Positions 8,332 to 18,081 are shown, counted from the stretch's first letter. The stretch is 64,000 bases of DNA from Sphingomonas sp. H160509 (GCF_024124765.2 NZ_JAMXSR020000002.1:1573001-1637000); one strand, 5' to 3'. Made by a program: numbers and translations. Notes: generated by a model not told the origin, from the sequence alone.

Positions 8332-11300
8332 TCAGAAGTTGAACGACACGCCTATATAGGCCCGCCGCCCAAAGTAATTCCGGTAGGTGAAGCGATCCTT
8401 CGTATCATTGCCGAGATGGCGGCTTTCCTCGGCCTTGGTGAGGTTGATCACCGAGGCTGTGAGGTTCAGCCGGTCGGTCAGCGCATAGGCCGCATTGAGA
8501 TCGACCTGTGCATAGGGATCGGTGTATTCGTTCAGTCCCGACTGCAACCCGCCGACGACTTCGCCCCGCCGGTTGTACGAGGCACGCATCAGCACCTTGC
8601 CGTGTTCGTAGAAGACCGAGGCGTTGACCTGCGTCTTGGCGCTGCCGACCAGGGCGGACGAGCCGACCTTCTGCCCGTCGAGCGTGACGTCCGCCACCGA
8701 GGTGTCGTTGTAGGTGAAGTTGACCTGCGCGCCGAGACCGAAAGGCAGCGTGTGCTGCGCGTACAGTTCGACACCCTGCGACCGCGCATTCGATCCGTTC
8801 GCGACCGTCGAGTAAGGCTGGATCAGCTGCTGCGTTCCGTTGACGTCGCGCGTGACGTTGAGCACCAACGGCACCACGAAGTCCGACACATCCTTGCGGA
8901 AGAAGGTCGCGCCGAGCACCGAACCGCGGTGGAAATACCATTCGATGCCTAGGTCGTATTGCCACGCCGAGAACGGGTTCAGGTCGGAATTGCCACCGCT
9001 GCCCGACCAGCCGGCAAACTCGCCGAACTGGCCGCGATCGAACGCATACGCATCCGAGCGGAACGTGAGCGACCGCTGCGACCCCAGATTCTCGAATGAC
9101 GGCCGCGCGATCACCTTCGCGACCGCGCCACGGACGAGGAGATCGGGCGTGACCTCGTACGACACGTTGAAGCTCGGCAGCCAGTCCGTGTAGGTCTTCG
9201 ACTGGTAGGCACGCGTGTTGACGATCGTTTCGCGCACGCTGAGCGGCAGGACCTGGCAGTTGCCATCGGGGCCGAGCGGACGGTTGGGATCGGCCGCCCC
9301 GCCGGGTCCGTTGACGCAATAGTCGTTGAGATATTGCAGGCGGTCGGAGGTATTGCCCGACTGTTTCGTGTTCGCCATGCGGAGGCCGACGTTACCGCGA
9401 AGACCACCGGTCCCGAAGTTCACCTGCGCGTAACCGGCGAAGACCCGCTCCCCCAGCGCATAGACGAAGTCGGGTTCGTACACCCTCACCGCCTGGCCGT
9501 AGGTCGAATTCAGATACTTCAGATATTCGTCGAAATTGATGCCCGGCACGACGTTCGCGTTGAAGCCGCCGTTGATGTTGCCGATCTGGTTCGCGTAGAA
9601 GAATTCGGGCCGCGCGACAGCGCCAGCGGCGGTATCCTGGTAACGCAGCAGCGTCGCCGGATCGGCATACCAGTCGTTGCGACCGGTCTCGCGGCCGATC
9701 TTCAGGTCGCGCCATTTGCCGCCGATCTGCACCGACTTCAGGAAGCCGTCGAACCGCCTTGTCAGGTCGAGCTGCGCATAACGCTGGCCGAGGTCGCTGT
9801 TGACGAAGCTCGAGTTGGTCGAGCCCACGTCGATCTGCGCGATCCCGTTGCGGATGTTGTTCTGCAGCTCGGGCGAGAACTCGAAATTGGCGATGCCGTC
9901 CGAGATGTTCCAGTTGCTGACCAGATTGCCGTTCTGCTCCCGGCCCGGCGTCGTCAGGCGGGGCTTGGCGGCGACGCTGAAGCGCACCGACGGGCCACCG
10001 CTCGACTTGGTCTTGCCCAGTTTCAGGACGGCGTCGAAGCGATCCTGACTGTATTTGACCTCGGTCTCGAAGGTGTTCGAAACCTGCTTCTCGCGGCTGT
10101 ACGTGCCGGCAATCTGCGGCGTTTCCATCGTGCACGGGGTCGGGCGCGCGAGACAGCCCGTTCCCGCCGCCGGCACCGCGAAATTGGCCGACTGGAAGAT
10201 CGTCCCGCTCTTGTCGAACGTCGCGCCGGTGAAGAAATTGTCGTAACCCCATTCCGGGATCTTCAGCACGTTCGAGGTATAATTGCTGCTATAGCCGAAC
10301 CGGAAATAGTTCGCGGTGACCGTGACCGCCTCGAACGGCTTGAACTGCGCGGTCGCCTGGATGCCGTACCGCTCGCGTTCCTGGTCGAAGACTTCGGCGT
10401 TGACCGACTGCGGTGCCCAATAGCCCGAATAATGCGTGCCATCGCGCGCAGTCGTGCCCTGCCCCGGCCAGTAGGAGATCGCGTCGTTGTTCGCGAAGGT
10501 CTTGCCGTCGACATCGGTCGCGGGCTTCAGGACGTTGCCCTGCGCGTCGCGGTCGCTCCACCACAGCCAACTCTCGGACGAGCTGCGCAGCTCGCGGTTG
10601 GTGCGCTTCTGCCAGACGCCGCCGACCAGCAGGCCGAACGTCTCCTCCTTGTTCTTCCACGACACCTGCCCGCCAAGCTGCGGTTCGTACTTCTCGGTCG
10701 TGTCCGAATACGTCCCCTCGGCGGAGACGAAACCCGACCACGCCGGCACGTCGAACGGCCGCCGCGTGTTGAGGATGATCGTGCCGCCGACGCCGCCTTC
10801 TTCGAGCCGCGCTTCGGGCGACTTATAGACCTCGGTGCTGGCGATGAAGGTCGACGGCAGCAGGACGTAGTTGAACGATCGCTGCGGCTCGCCGCTGTCG
10901 GCGCCGGCAAGGAAATTGCCGTTGAGCAAGGTGAGCGTCAGGCCCGACTGAAGGCCGCGGATACTGACCCGGCTACCTTCGCCGCCGTCGCGGGTGATGA
11001 CCACGCCCGGCACGCGCTGCAACGCATCGGCGACGTTCTTGTCGGGGAACTTGCCGACGTCTTCGGCGGTGATCACGTCGACGAACGCGTTCGCCTCGCG
11101 CTTCTGGGTGAGGCTCTTCTCGATCGAGCGCCGATACCCGGTAACGACGATGTCGCCAGTGTCCTGCGTCGACCCATCCGGCTGTGTCGTGCCGGCGGTT
11201 TGCCCGGACTCCGCCGTAGCGGTCGAAGCGGGCTGCGCCTGGTCGGTCGGGGTCGCGTTCTGGGGAGGCGCAGGGGAAGGCGCGGCCTGTTGAGCCTGGG

Positions 11301-11403
11301 CAGCACCGGCCAACGCCGCAGTAAGACTGACCGTGGCCAACAGGAACGACAACGGACGATGGCGACGCGCCACGATCGAGCACGATTCTATGCTTGCGGT
11401 CAT
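8332..11403 (-). CDS. TonB-dependent outer-membrane receptor (Caulobacter-type)
   Basis: A 1023-residue outer-membrane transporter. It has a signal peptide (SFLLATVSLTAALAGAAQAQ), a low-complexity Pro/Thr/Gln linker to about residue 80, a TonB box (DIVVTGYRRS), a plug domain (DVITAEDVGKFPDKNVADAL, VSIRGLQSGLTLTLLNG, VYKSPEARLEEGGVGGTIIL) and a beta-barrel ending in aromatic YIGVSFNF. The plug matches the TonB receptor subfamily common in Caulobacter and sphingomonads, which import oligosaccharides. As first gene of the operon with GH43, two GH92 and GH125 genes, it is the probable importer of mannan-derived oligosaccharides. No SusD partner is present, as expected outside Bacteroidetes. The long 5' intergenic region holds a strong inverted repeat. 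Confidence 0.93.
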   Translation of the reverse strand: MTASIESCSIVARRHRPLSFLLATVSLTAALAGAAQAQQAAPSPAPPQNATPTDQAQPASTATAESGQTAGTTQPDGSTQDTGDIVVTGYRRSIEKSLTQKREANAFVDVITAEDVGKFPDKNVADALQRVPGVVITRDGGEGSRVSIRGLQSGLTLTLLNGNFLAGADSGEPQRSFNYVLLPSTFIASTEVYKSPEARLEEGGVGGTIILNTRRPFDVPAWSGFVSAEGTYSDTTEKYEPQLGGQVSWKNKEETFGLLVGGVWQKRTNRELRSSSESWLWWSDRDAQGNVLKPATDVDGKTFANNDAISYWPGQGTTARDGTHYSGYWAPQSVNAEVFDQERERYGIQATAQFKPFEAVTVTANYFRFGYSSNYTSNVLKIPEWGYDNFFTGATFDKSGTIFQSANFAVPAAGTGCLARPTPCTMETPQIAGTYSREKQVSNTFETEVKYSQDRFDAVLKLGKTKSSGGPSVRFSVAAKPRLTTPGREQNGNLVSNWNISDGIANFEFSPELQNNIRNGIAQIDVGSTNSSFVNSDLGQRYAQLDLTRRFDGFLKSVQIGGKWRDLKIGRETGRNDWYADPATLLRYQDTAAGAVARPEFFYANQIGNINGGFNANVVPGINFDEYLKYLNSTYGQAVRVYEPDFVYALGERVFAGYAQVNFGTGGLRGNVGLRMANTKQSGNTSDRLQYLNDYCVNGPGGAADPNRPLGPDGNCQVLPLSVRETIVNTRAYQSKTYTDWLPSFNVSYEVTPDLLVRGAVAKVIARPSFENLGSQRSLTFRSDAYAFDRGQFGEFAGWSGSGGNSDLNPFSAWQYDLGIEWYFHRGSVLGATFFRKDVSDFVVPLVLNVTRDVNGTQQLIQPYSTVANGSNARSQGVELYAQHTLPFGLGAQVNFTYNDTSVADVTLDGQKVGSSALVGSAKTQVNASVFYEHGKVLMRASYNRRGEVVGGLQSGLNEYTDPYAQVDLNAAYALTDRLNLTASVINLTKAEESRHLGNDTKDRFTYRNYFGRRAYIGVSFNF

Positions 11404-11774
11404 CAGACTTTCCTCTTCCTCGTGAGGATGCCTGCGCCCCCCTCACTTACCCCTGCGAATAGCGCGCCTGCCCCCCGTTTTCGGTTGGGCTGTCCGGTTG
11501 AATCGGATCCTGTCGGCGTGCAGTCTCGACCCATCTATTTGCCAATTGTAAAAGCAAATTGTCAAATAGATTGTTGCGCTAGTTTTGGCCCGTTGTGGAC
11601 GTAACTCGCCGAATACCCTTTGACGGGCCGATAGTCTGAGCGAAGACACCGCCACGATTCACCTCTGCCTTCGCGTAGTCGCACACGTACAACGACAGCA
11701 GCATGCGCTCCGCAACGCCAGGCGCGCGGAGTCCCTTCATGCCGGGATAGCGGTACCGAAACCGATTACCGGCG
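11404..11774. other. Intergenic control region of the mannan operon (371 bases)
   Basis: No convincing gene. It separates the ROK regulator gene from the TonB receptor gene, both read leftward. Its middle is markedly AT-rich compared with its surroundings and contains the inverted repeat at 11533-11571. Nothing else in it could be supported. Confidence 0.6.
11533..11571 (-). promoter_or_regulatory. Candidate operator and promoter of the mannan operon
   Basis: An inverted repeat with 15-base arms, ATCTATTTGCCAATT and AATTGTCAAATAGAT, one mismatch, spacer nine bases. On the minus strand the right arm contains TTGACA (11560-11565), a good -35 element facing the TonB receptor gene. A repressor bound here would block RNA polymerase. 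The adjacent ROK regulator is the obvious candidate, by inference. The mismatch and long symmetric arms fit protein binding better than a terminator, as no T-run follows. Confidence 0.6.
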
Positions 11775-12974
11775 TCAGTCGGCTGCCGCGCCGGAATCCT
11801 TCCAGAGCGCAGCGGCCTTGGGCAGCAGGAAATGACTGAACGGCAGGATCGCCGCACCAACGGCAGGCGCATCTTCCGACAGCGCGGCACGGCGGACCGG
11901 CGCGATAGCGGGCGCATCGGTCGCGTCCCGGATCAACGCGTTGACGCGCTCTGCCACCCGTTCCACCAACCGGCTTGGCAGGCGCCCGCCGATCAGGATC
12001 ACCGCCGGATCGATCAGGCAGTTGATCGCGTCGAGGGGCGTGCAGAGCGTGTGCGCCGCCCTCTCGACCCATTCCTCCAGGCAAAGCTCGACGTCCGGCG
12101 CCCAATCGGCCTGATGCAGAACCTGCCCGATCTCGAAACTTGAATTTGCCAGATGCTCGGCAAGTCCGGATAGCGATACCAGTTTCTGCACGGTCTCGCG
12201 TCCCCGCTTGCCGCCGCCGGCCGCCATGAACCCCAGCTCGCCGCTGCGCCCGTGCGTGCCGCGAACATACGCGCCATCCGCAACGAAGCCACCGCCCAGC
12301 CCCGACGACACGAGGATGTAGAAGAAACTGCTGTAATTCTGTCCGAAGCCCAACTGCATCTCGCCCATCGCGGCAGCGGCGGCATCGTTCTCGACGAACA
12401 CCGGCAGCGACAGCGGCTTGTCGAACAGCGTCGCCATGTCGATTCCGTCCCACGCCGCATAGGCGGCCGGACGGCCCGGCATCGCGACCAATGCGAGGTC
12501 GTCCGGCCGCGCGACGCCGATGCCGACCAGCTTGGCGGGATCGACCTTTGCGCTTTTCAGCATCGCGCGGACCGAGCGACGGAACAGATCGCGGACGTCG
12601 TCGGGCAGCGCAAAGCTGATCTCGATCGACTTGCGCGCGAGGATCTGCGCGAGGAAATCGACCAGCACGATCGTGATATGGTCGCGGTCGATATTGACGC
12701 CGATCGAATAGCACGCGTCGGCCCGGACGACGAGTTTGGTCGGCGGCTGGCCGCGCCCACCGCGACGCTGCCCCGCCTCCTCGATCATCCCTTCCTGCAA
12801 CAGCCGCCGCGTGATGTTGGCGATCGCCGGCCCGGTCAGCCCGGTGATCCGCGCAAGGTCGATCCGCGTCAGCGATCCGCCGAGGCGAATGGCATGCAGC
12901 GTCACGCGCTGGTTATGGTCGGCGGCGCGCTCGAGGTTCGTCCCCGACAGACGCGGCGGCGTTTGAAGAGTCAT
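11775..12974 (-). CDS. ROK-family transcriptional regulator without the usual zinc motif
   Basis: A 399-residue ROK (repressor, ORF, kinase) family regulator. Residues about 20-85 form a winged helix-turn-helix (GSLTRIDLARITGLTGPAIA followed by a Gly/Arg-rich wing), then a sugar-kinase-like fold (GVNIDRDHITIVLVD, VENDAAAAAMGE, SSGLGGGFVADGAYVRGTHG). The canonical cysteine zinc cluster that follows the GH motif in ROK proteins is absent; this stretch is GELGFMAAGGGKRGRETVQK. ROK regulators such as NagC, Mlc and XylR sense sugars or sugar phosphates. Lying between the minus-strand mannan operon and the divergent GH92 gene, it probably controls both. ATG start at 12974. Confidence 0.9.
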   Translation of the reverse strand: MTLQTPPRLSGTNLERAADHNQRVTLHAIRLGGSLTRIDLARITGLTGPAIANITRRLLQEGMIEEAGQRRGGRGQPPTKLVVRADACYSIGVNIDRDHITIVLVDFLAQILARKSIEISFALPDDVRDLFRRSVRAMLKSAKVDPAKLVGIGVARPDDLALVAMPGRPAAYAAWDGIDMATLFDKPLSLPVFVENDAAAAAMGEMQLGFGQNYSSFFYILVSSGLGGGFVADGAYVRGTHGRSGELGFMAAGGGKRGRETVQKLVSLSGLAEHLANSSFEIGQVLHQADWAPDVELCLEEWVERAAHTLCTPLDAINCLIDPAVILIGGRLPSRLVERVAERVNALIRDATDAPAIAPVRRAALSEDAPAVGAAILPFSHFLLPKAAALWKDSGAAAD

Positions 12975-13333
12975 GCGGACCGATCATCCAGGCTGGAGAA
13001 CAGAAGACGAAGCCGCTCTGCACTGCACCGTAGCGATTTCAGCGTTGGCGACGAAGTGATCCCGCGATTGCGAAGGCTTGGCAAGCGCACACTATTGGCG
13101 TTCAATGAACGCGCGGCATATCGGCCCGGTCTGAAGACCATCTTCTGCATCCCCCGCTTTCAAACTGTTCGTTTGAATTATCCAATTTGATGTTCTAATC
13201 CACTTCTGCGGTTGCGCAAGAGCTGGCGATGAAGCCAGTCTGGCGACCGAACGAATAGAGGGGATGTGCGCGACATGGTTCACCTGGCACCCGGCAAGCT
13301 CCCCGCCTACTTCCCTCCGAACGGGTGACCTCG
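12975..13333. other. Divergent intergenic region between ROK regulator and third GH92 (359 bases)
   Basis: No supported gene. The part next to 13150-13200 is AT-rich and contains the short inverted repeat at 13159-13177 and the sequence AATTATCCAATTTGATG. It probably carries the promoters of both divergent genes, but I could not fix -35/-10 boxes. Confidence 0.5.
13159..13177. promoter_or_regulatory. Small inverted repeat, possible operator
   Basis: TTCAAAC-TGTTC-GTTTGAA, perfect seven-base arms around a five-base spacer, in the AT-rich stretch upstream of the third GH92 gene. It shares a CAAA/TTTG core with the 11533-11571 repeat but is not the same sequence. It may be bound by the ROK regulator or another sugar regulator. 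Confidence 0.35.
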
Positions 13334-15681
13334 ATGTCCATTCTCACGCGATCGTGCCTCGCTGGTGCGCTGTTCACCACGATCCTCGCCGGCCCTGCGT
13401 TCGCGCAGGACGCCGCCAAACCGAGCGATGCGGTCGATCCGTTCATCGGCGCCGGCGGCGAAGGGCACACCTTCCCCGGCGCGGTCGCGCCGTTCGGCAT
13501 GGTCCAGTTGTCGCCGGATACCGATACCTCGTGCGTGATCCGCACCTGCTACGGCCACGCCGCCGGCTATCGCTACGACGACCCGACGATCGAGGGGGTT
13601 CAGCCACACGCATTTCTCGGGCGCGGGGCATTCCGATCTCGGCGACATCCTCGTCATGCCGGTGTCGGGCGACACCGTGCCGATGGACCCCGGCACGCCC
13701 GCTACCCCTGGCTATCGCTCGCGCTTTTCACACGGCACCGAAGTCGCCAAGCCGGGCTATTACGCCGTCACGCTCGACGGTCCCGGCGTGCGTGCGGAGA
13801 TGACGGCGGGGACGCGGATCGGCGTGCACCGCTACAGCTTCCCCAAGGGCAAGGCCGCGCACCTCGTCGTCGATCTCCGGTCGTCGCTCTACAATTACCC
13901 CGGCAAGATCCTCTGGTCGGGGCTGCATTTGCGCGATGACGGCGTGCTCACCGGCTTCCGCGAGACGCGCGGCTGGGCGCCCGGCCGCAAGCTCTACTTC
14001 GCGATGCGGTTCTCCGCGCCGCTGGTCGGCCACGCGCTGGTCAACCGCGAGAAGGATATCGCGTACAAGGGGTTCCAGGGGCCCCGGCCGCGGCAGCGAT
14101 GCGCTGGCGGAGAAGCTCGGTCAGGCACTGGAAGCGCGGCTCGATTTCGGCCCGCTCGATAACCCACTTGAGGTGAAGGTCGGGATCTCCGGCGTCGACG
14201 AAGCGGGGGCGCTCGCCAATCTCGACAGCGAGCCCGGCGGCTTCGACGCGGTCCGCGCCAAGACGCAAGGCGATTGGGACACCGCGCTCGGCGCCGTCAA
14301 GTTCGAGGCGCCCGCACCGATGCGCCGCATCTTCGCGACCGCGCTCTACCACAGCCTGCTCGCCCCCAGCGTGTGGAGCGACAGCGACGGGCGCTACCGC
14401 GGCCCCGACGACCAGGTCCATCAGGCCACCGGCTTCACCGTCCGCTCGACCTTCTCGCTATGGGACACGTTCCGCGCCGAACATCCGCTGCTGACGCTGA
14501 TCCAGCCCGAGAAGACCAATAGTGACATCGTCCGCTCGCTGATCGCCAGCCAGCAGCACAGCCCCGACGGCATCCTCCCGGTCTGGCAATTCGCCGGACG
14601 CGAGACGTGGACGATGATCGGCTATCACGCCGTCCCCGTTATCGCCGACGCGTATATGAAAGGCATTCGCGGCTTCGATGCGGACGCGGCGTTGCAGGCG
14701 ATGGTCGCGAGCGCCGACCACGCCTCCTATGGCGGGCTCGGCGAGTATATCCAGCGCGGCTACGTCCCGATCGACAAGGAGCCGGAGGCCGCGTCGAAGA
14801 CGGTCGAATATGCCTATGACGACTGGACGATCGCGCGGATGGCGCGGCGCATGGGCAAGACCGACATCGCCGAGCGGTTCGAGAAGCGCGCGGGCAACTG
14901 GCGCAACAGCTTCGATGCGAAGTCCGGCTGGCTGCGCGCAAGGCTCGCGAACGGGAGTTTCCGCACCCCCTTCGATCCGACCGCGATCAACTATGGCTCC
15001 GATTATACGGAGGGCAATGCGTGGCAATATAGCTGGTTCGTGCCGCAGGATCAGGCGGGGCTGTTCCGGCTGCTCGGCGGCGATGCAAAGACCGTGAAGA
15101 AGCTCGACGCGATGTTCGACTTCGACAAATCGAAGGTCGATTACAGCCACGCGGAGGATATCGCCGGGCTGATCGGCCAGTATATCCACGGCAACGAACC
15201 GAGCCACCACGTCGCCTATCTCTACAGTTACGCCGGCGCACCATGGCGGACGCAGGAGCGGCTCGGCCAGATCGTGCGGAGCCAATATGGCGCCAAGCCT
15301 GAGGGACTGAGCGGCAACGACGATCTCGGCCAGATGTCCGCATGGCTCATCTTCACCGCGCTCGGCTTCTACCCGGTCGCGCCGGGATCGAACGAATATG
15401 TCATCGGCCGCCCGTTCCTGTCGCAGGCGACGCTAGCGCTGCCCGGCGGGAAGCAGTTCGCGATCCGGACGGACAATCTGTCGGACGCCAACCCCTATAT
15501 CCGCTCCGTCACGCTCAACGGCACGCCCCTCACCCGCAGCTATCTGCGCGATGACGAGATTCGCCAGGGCGGCGAACTCCGCTTCGTGATGGGCGCAAAA
15601 CCCAACAAACTCTGGGGCAAGGGCGCGAAGGCCCGCCCGTTCTCGTCCTCAACCGCGTCAACGACCATACCGCACGACTAA
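13334..15681 (+). CDS. GH92 family alpha-mannosidase, broken by two one-base shifts
   Basis: A third GH92 protein, 781 residues if corrected, with a Sec signal peptide (LAGALFTTILAGPAFAQ). Family blocks are DPFIGAGGEGHTFPGAVAPF, GFSHTHFSGAGHSDLGDI (read only after correction), FSLWDTFRAEHPLLTLIQPE, QYIHGNEPSHHVAYLYSYAG with the acid Glu, and GNDDLGQMSAWLIFTALGFY. The frame changes in a G5 run at 13594-13598 and in a G4C4 run at 14078-14085; removing one G from each restores one continuous protein. Both errors are of the homopolymer type seen across the window, so I treat the gene as intact. It is divergent from the ROK regulator and completes the mannosidase set. Confidence 0.85.
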
Positions 15682-15754
15682 AGACCATCAGACCGATTGC
15701 CCCCGCGCCCCGGTTGCGCCTAGCTTCGCCCCAACGCTTCCGGAGCACGTCCCC

Positions 15755-17680
15755 ATGACTGTCAAATTCGTCCTGCTCGCCTCGATCGCCCTCGCCACCA
15801 CCGCAATCGCGCAGGACAAGACCGCACCCGTCGGCGGCGACATCCCCGCCAAGTTCGTGCCGCCGACCGCCGCGCAGGATTACGTGAAGCGCGAGGTGAT
15901 GATCCCGATGCGCGACGGGACCAAGCTCTACACCGTCATCGTCTATCCCAAGGGCGTCACCAACGCGCCGATCGTCCTCACCCGCACGCCCTACAACGCA
16001 AAGGGTCGCGCGAACCGCTCCGACAGTGCGAGCATCCTCGCCACGCTGCCGCTCGCCGACGAGATGTTCGTCAAGGCGGGCTATATCCGCGTCTACCAGG
16101 ACATCCGCGGCAAATACGGCTCGGAGGGCGAATACGTCGTCACGCGCCCCATTATCGGCCCGCTCAACCCGACCAAGGTCGATCACGTCACCGACGCGTA
16201 CGACACGATCGACTGGCTGGTGAACAAGGCGAACCTCCCCGAGAGCAACGGCCGCGTCGGCATGATCGGCTCGTCCTACGAAGGCTTCACGGTCGCGATG
16301 GCGCTGCTCGCCCCGCACCCCGCGCTGAAGGTCGCCGCGCCCGAGAGCCCGATGATCGACGGCTGGATGGGCGACGACTGGTTCCACTACGGCGCATTCC
16401 GCCTCGCCAACATCGCGTGGCTCGGCAGCCAGACCGGCTACAAGGGCGCGGGCAAGGCGCCACCCACCGGCGGCTACGACGATTACGAGAATTTCCGCGA
16501 GGTCGGCTCGGCCGGCGACTGGGCGAAGAAGTCCGGCTACGACCAGCTTCCCTATTGGCAGCGGATGGTGTCGCACCCCGCCTATGACGGCTTCTGGCAA
16601 GGCCAGGCGCTTGACAAGCTGCTCGCCGCCAACCCGTCGAACGTGCCGACGATCTGGGAACAGGGGCTGTGGGATCAGGAGGACATGTACGGCGCGATCA
16701 CCGCGTGGGAGGCGCTCAAGGCGAAGGGCAAGCTCGGCAACAACCACCTCGTGATGGGTCCGTGGCGCCACAGCCAGATCAACCGCGAAGGCCGCAGCCT
16801 CGGGCCGTTCCAGTGGAATGGCGACACCGCCCAGCAATTCCGCGAGGATATGCTGCTCCCCTATTTCAATCAGTATCTGAAGGACGGCCCGGCCGTCACG
16901 CTGCCCTCCGCCGCGATCTACAACACTGGTGAGAACCACTGGGACAAGTTCGCCACCTGGCCGCTCGCGTGCGAGACGGGATGCACCTCGCCGCTCAAGC
17001 CGATCTACCTGCAGGAAGGCGGCACGCTCGGGTTCGGCAAGGCGACGACCGGCGGTGACAGCTATGTCTCCGATCCGTCGAAGCCCGTCCCGCACCTACC
17101 CCGCCCGGTGAACTTCGGCGATGGCCGCTGGGGCGACTGGCTCGTCAGCGACCAGCGCGGCGTCGATGGCCGTCCCGATGTGATGACCTACACCACCGAA
17201 GCGCTGACCACGCCGGTGCGCGTGTCGGGTGCGCCGATCGCCGACATCTTCGCGAAAACGACCGGCACCGACGGCGATTTCGTCGTCAAGGTGATCGACG
17301 TCTACCCGGCCGAGAACGCGACCGATCCGAAGATGAGCGGCTATGAACTGCCGATCAGCCTCGACATCTTCCGCGGCCGCTACCGTCAGAGCTTCGCCAA
17401 GCCGACCGCGATCCCGGCGGGCAAGGTGCAGGAATACAAGTTCCGCCTGCCGACCGTGAACCACGTGTTCCAGCCGGGCCACAAGATCATGATCCAGGTC
17501 CAGTCGAGCCTGTTCCCGCTCTACGATCGCAACCCGCAGACGTTCGTGCCCAACATCTTCCTCGCGAAAAAAGCGGACTATAAGCCGGCAACGGTGACGA
17601 TCGTCCGCGGCGGCGCATCGGCGAGCGCGGTCTGGTTGCCGGTCGTCCCGCTCGACCAGTCCGCGGCAATGGCCAAGTAA
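15755..17680 (+). CDS. CocE/NonD family (S15-type) hydrolase, secreted
   Basis: A protein of 641 residues with a signal peptide (MTVKFVLLASIALATTAIAQ). It has the X-Pro dipeptidyl-peptidase/CocE alpha/beta-hydrolase fold: EVMIPMRDGTKLYTVIVYPK at the start, YQDIRGKYGSEGEYV, the nucleophile elbow GMIGSSYEGFTV (Ser174), HLVMGPWRHSQ before the C-terminal half, and a jelly-roll C-terminal domain (FFAKTTG-like segment, QVQSSLFPLYDRNPQTF). The family includes glutaryl-7-ACA acylases, alpha-amino-acid ester hydrolases and cocaine esterase, hydrolysing amides or esters. The substrate is unknown. The gene stands alone 73 bases after the GH92 gene and is probably not part of the mannan system. Confidence 0.88.
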   Translation: MTVKFVLLASIALATTAIAQDKTAPVGGDIPAKFVPPTAAQDYVKREVMIPMRDGTKLYTVIVYPKGVTNAPIVLTRTPYNAKGRANRSDSASILATLPLADEMFVKAGYIRVYQDIRGKYGSEGEYVVTRPIIGPLNPTKVDHVTDAYDTIDWLVNKANLPESNGRVGMIGSSYEGFTVAMALLAPHPALKVAAPESPMIDGWMGDDWFHYGAFRLANIAWLGSQTGYKGAGKAPPTGGYDDYENFREVGSAGDWAKKSGYDQLPYWQRMVSHPAYDGFWQGQALDKLLAANPSNVPTIWEQGLWDQEDMYGAITAWEALKAKGKLGNNHLVMGPWRHSQINREGRSLGPFQWNGDTAQQFREDMLLPYFNQYLKDGPAVTLPSAAIYNTGENHWDKFATWPLACETGCTSPLKPIYLQEGGTLGFGKATTGGDSYVSDPSKPVPHLPRPVNFGDGRWGDWLVSDQRGVDGRPDVMTYTTEALTTPVRVSGAPIADIFAKTTGTDGDFVVKVIDVYPAENATDPKMSGYELPISLDIFRGRYRQSFAKPTAIPAGKVQEYKFRLPTVNHVFQPGHKIMIQVQSSLFPLYDRNPQTFVPNIFLAKKADYKPATVTIVRGGASASAVWLPVVPLDQSAAMAK

Positions 17681-17867
17681 TCGATCGAACCAGGCCGACA
17701 TAAGGACGGCATCGTCGCCCGGCCAGCTCGGCCGCGGCGGCGTCCCCGCAGCGTCATTACTCCCTCGACGCCAGACTGATCATACTACCGCATCGCCTAG
17801 TCGTTTCCGATCACGCGCGGCCGCCTGCAATTTCGTACTGAAGGCGCAGGTTACCAAGGGCAATGCG

Positions 17868-18041
17868 ATGACGAAGGTTCAAGACGACAGCCACTTTCCC
17901 GCCGACGACAACGACGATTCGACCTATTTTCAGCGTCGAGCCGAGTGGCATGAAGGCCGCGCCGAAGTCGCCGAGGATTCGAGCACGCGGTCGCTGCATC
18001 TGCGGTTCGCGCGGCTCTATGCGGCGCGCGCGACGTCCTGA
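17868..18041 (+). CDS. Small conserved-type hypothetical protein (57 aa)
   Basis: ATG at 17868 preceded by AAGGG, ending TGA at 18041. The product begins MTKVQDDSHFPADDNDDSTY and continues with a charged amphipathic helix (FQRRAEWHEGRAEVAE, then RSLHLRFARLYAARA). It resembles small sphingomonad proteins with a YFxRRAxxE...HxxLAxxY pattern, as far as I recall. No membrane segment and no known function. It sits at the head of the stress block. Confidence 0.55.
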   Translation: MTKVQDDSHFPADDNDDSTYFQRRAEWHEGRAEVAEDSSTRSLHLRFARLYAARATS

Positions 18042-18081
18042 TATGGTACATTACAGCTAGTATTCTGACACAAAACTACCA

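Noticed and set aside
13594..13598. Programmed frameshifting as explanation for the many shifts
   Set aside because: There is no shared slippery heptamer or downstream structure; sites vary and the genes are unrelated in function.
13334..15681. Calling the third GH92 gene a pseudogene
   Set aside because: Both breaks are in G/C runs of the same kind that interrupt essential genes in this window, and the corrected protein keeps all catalytic blocks.
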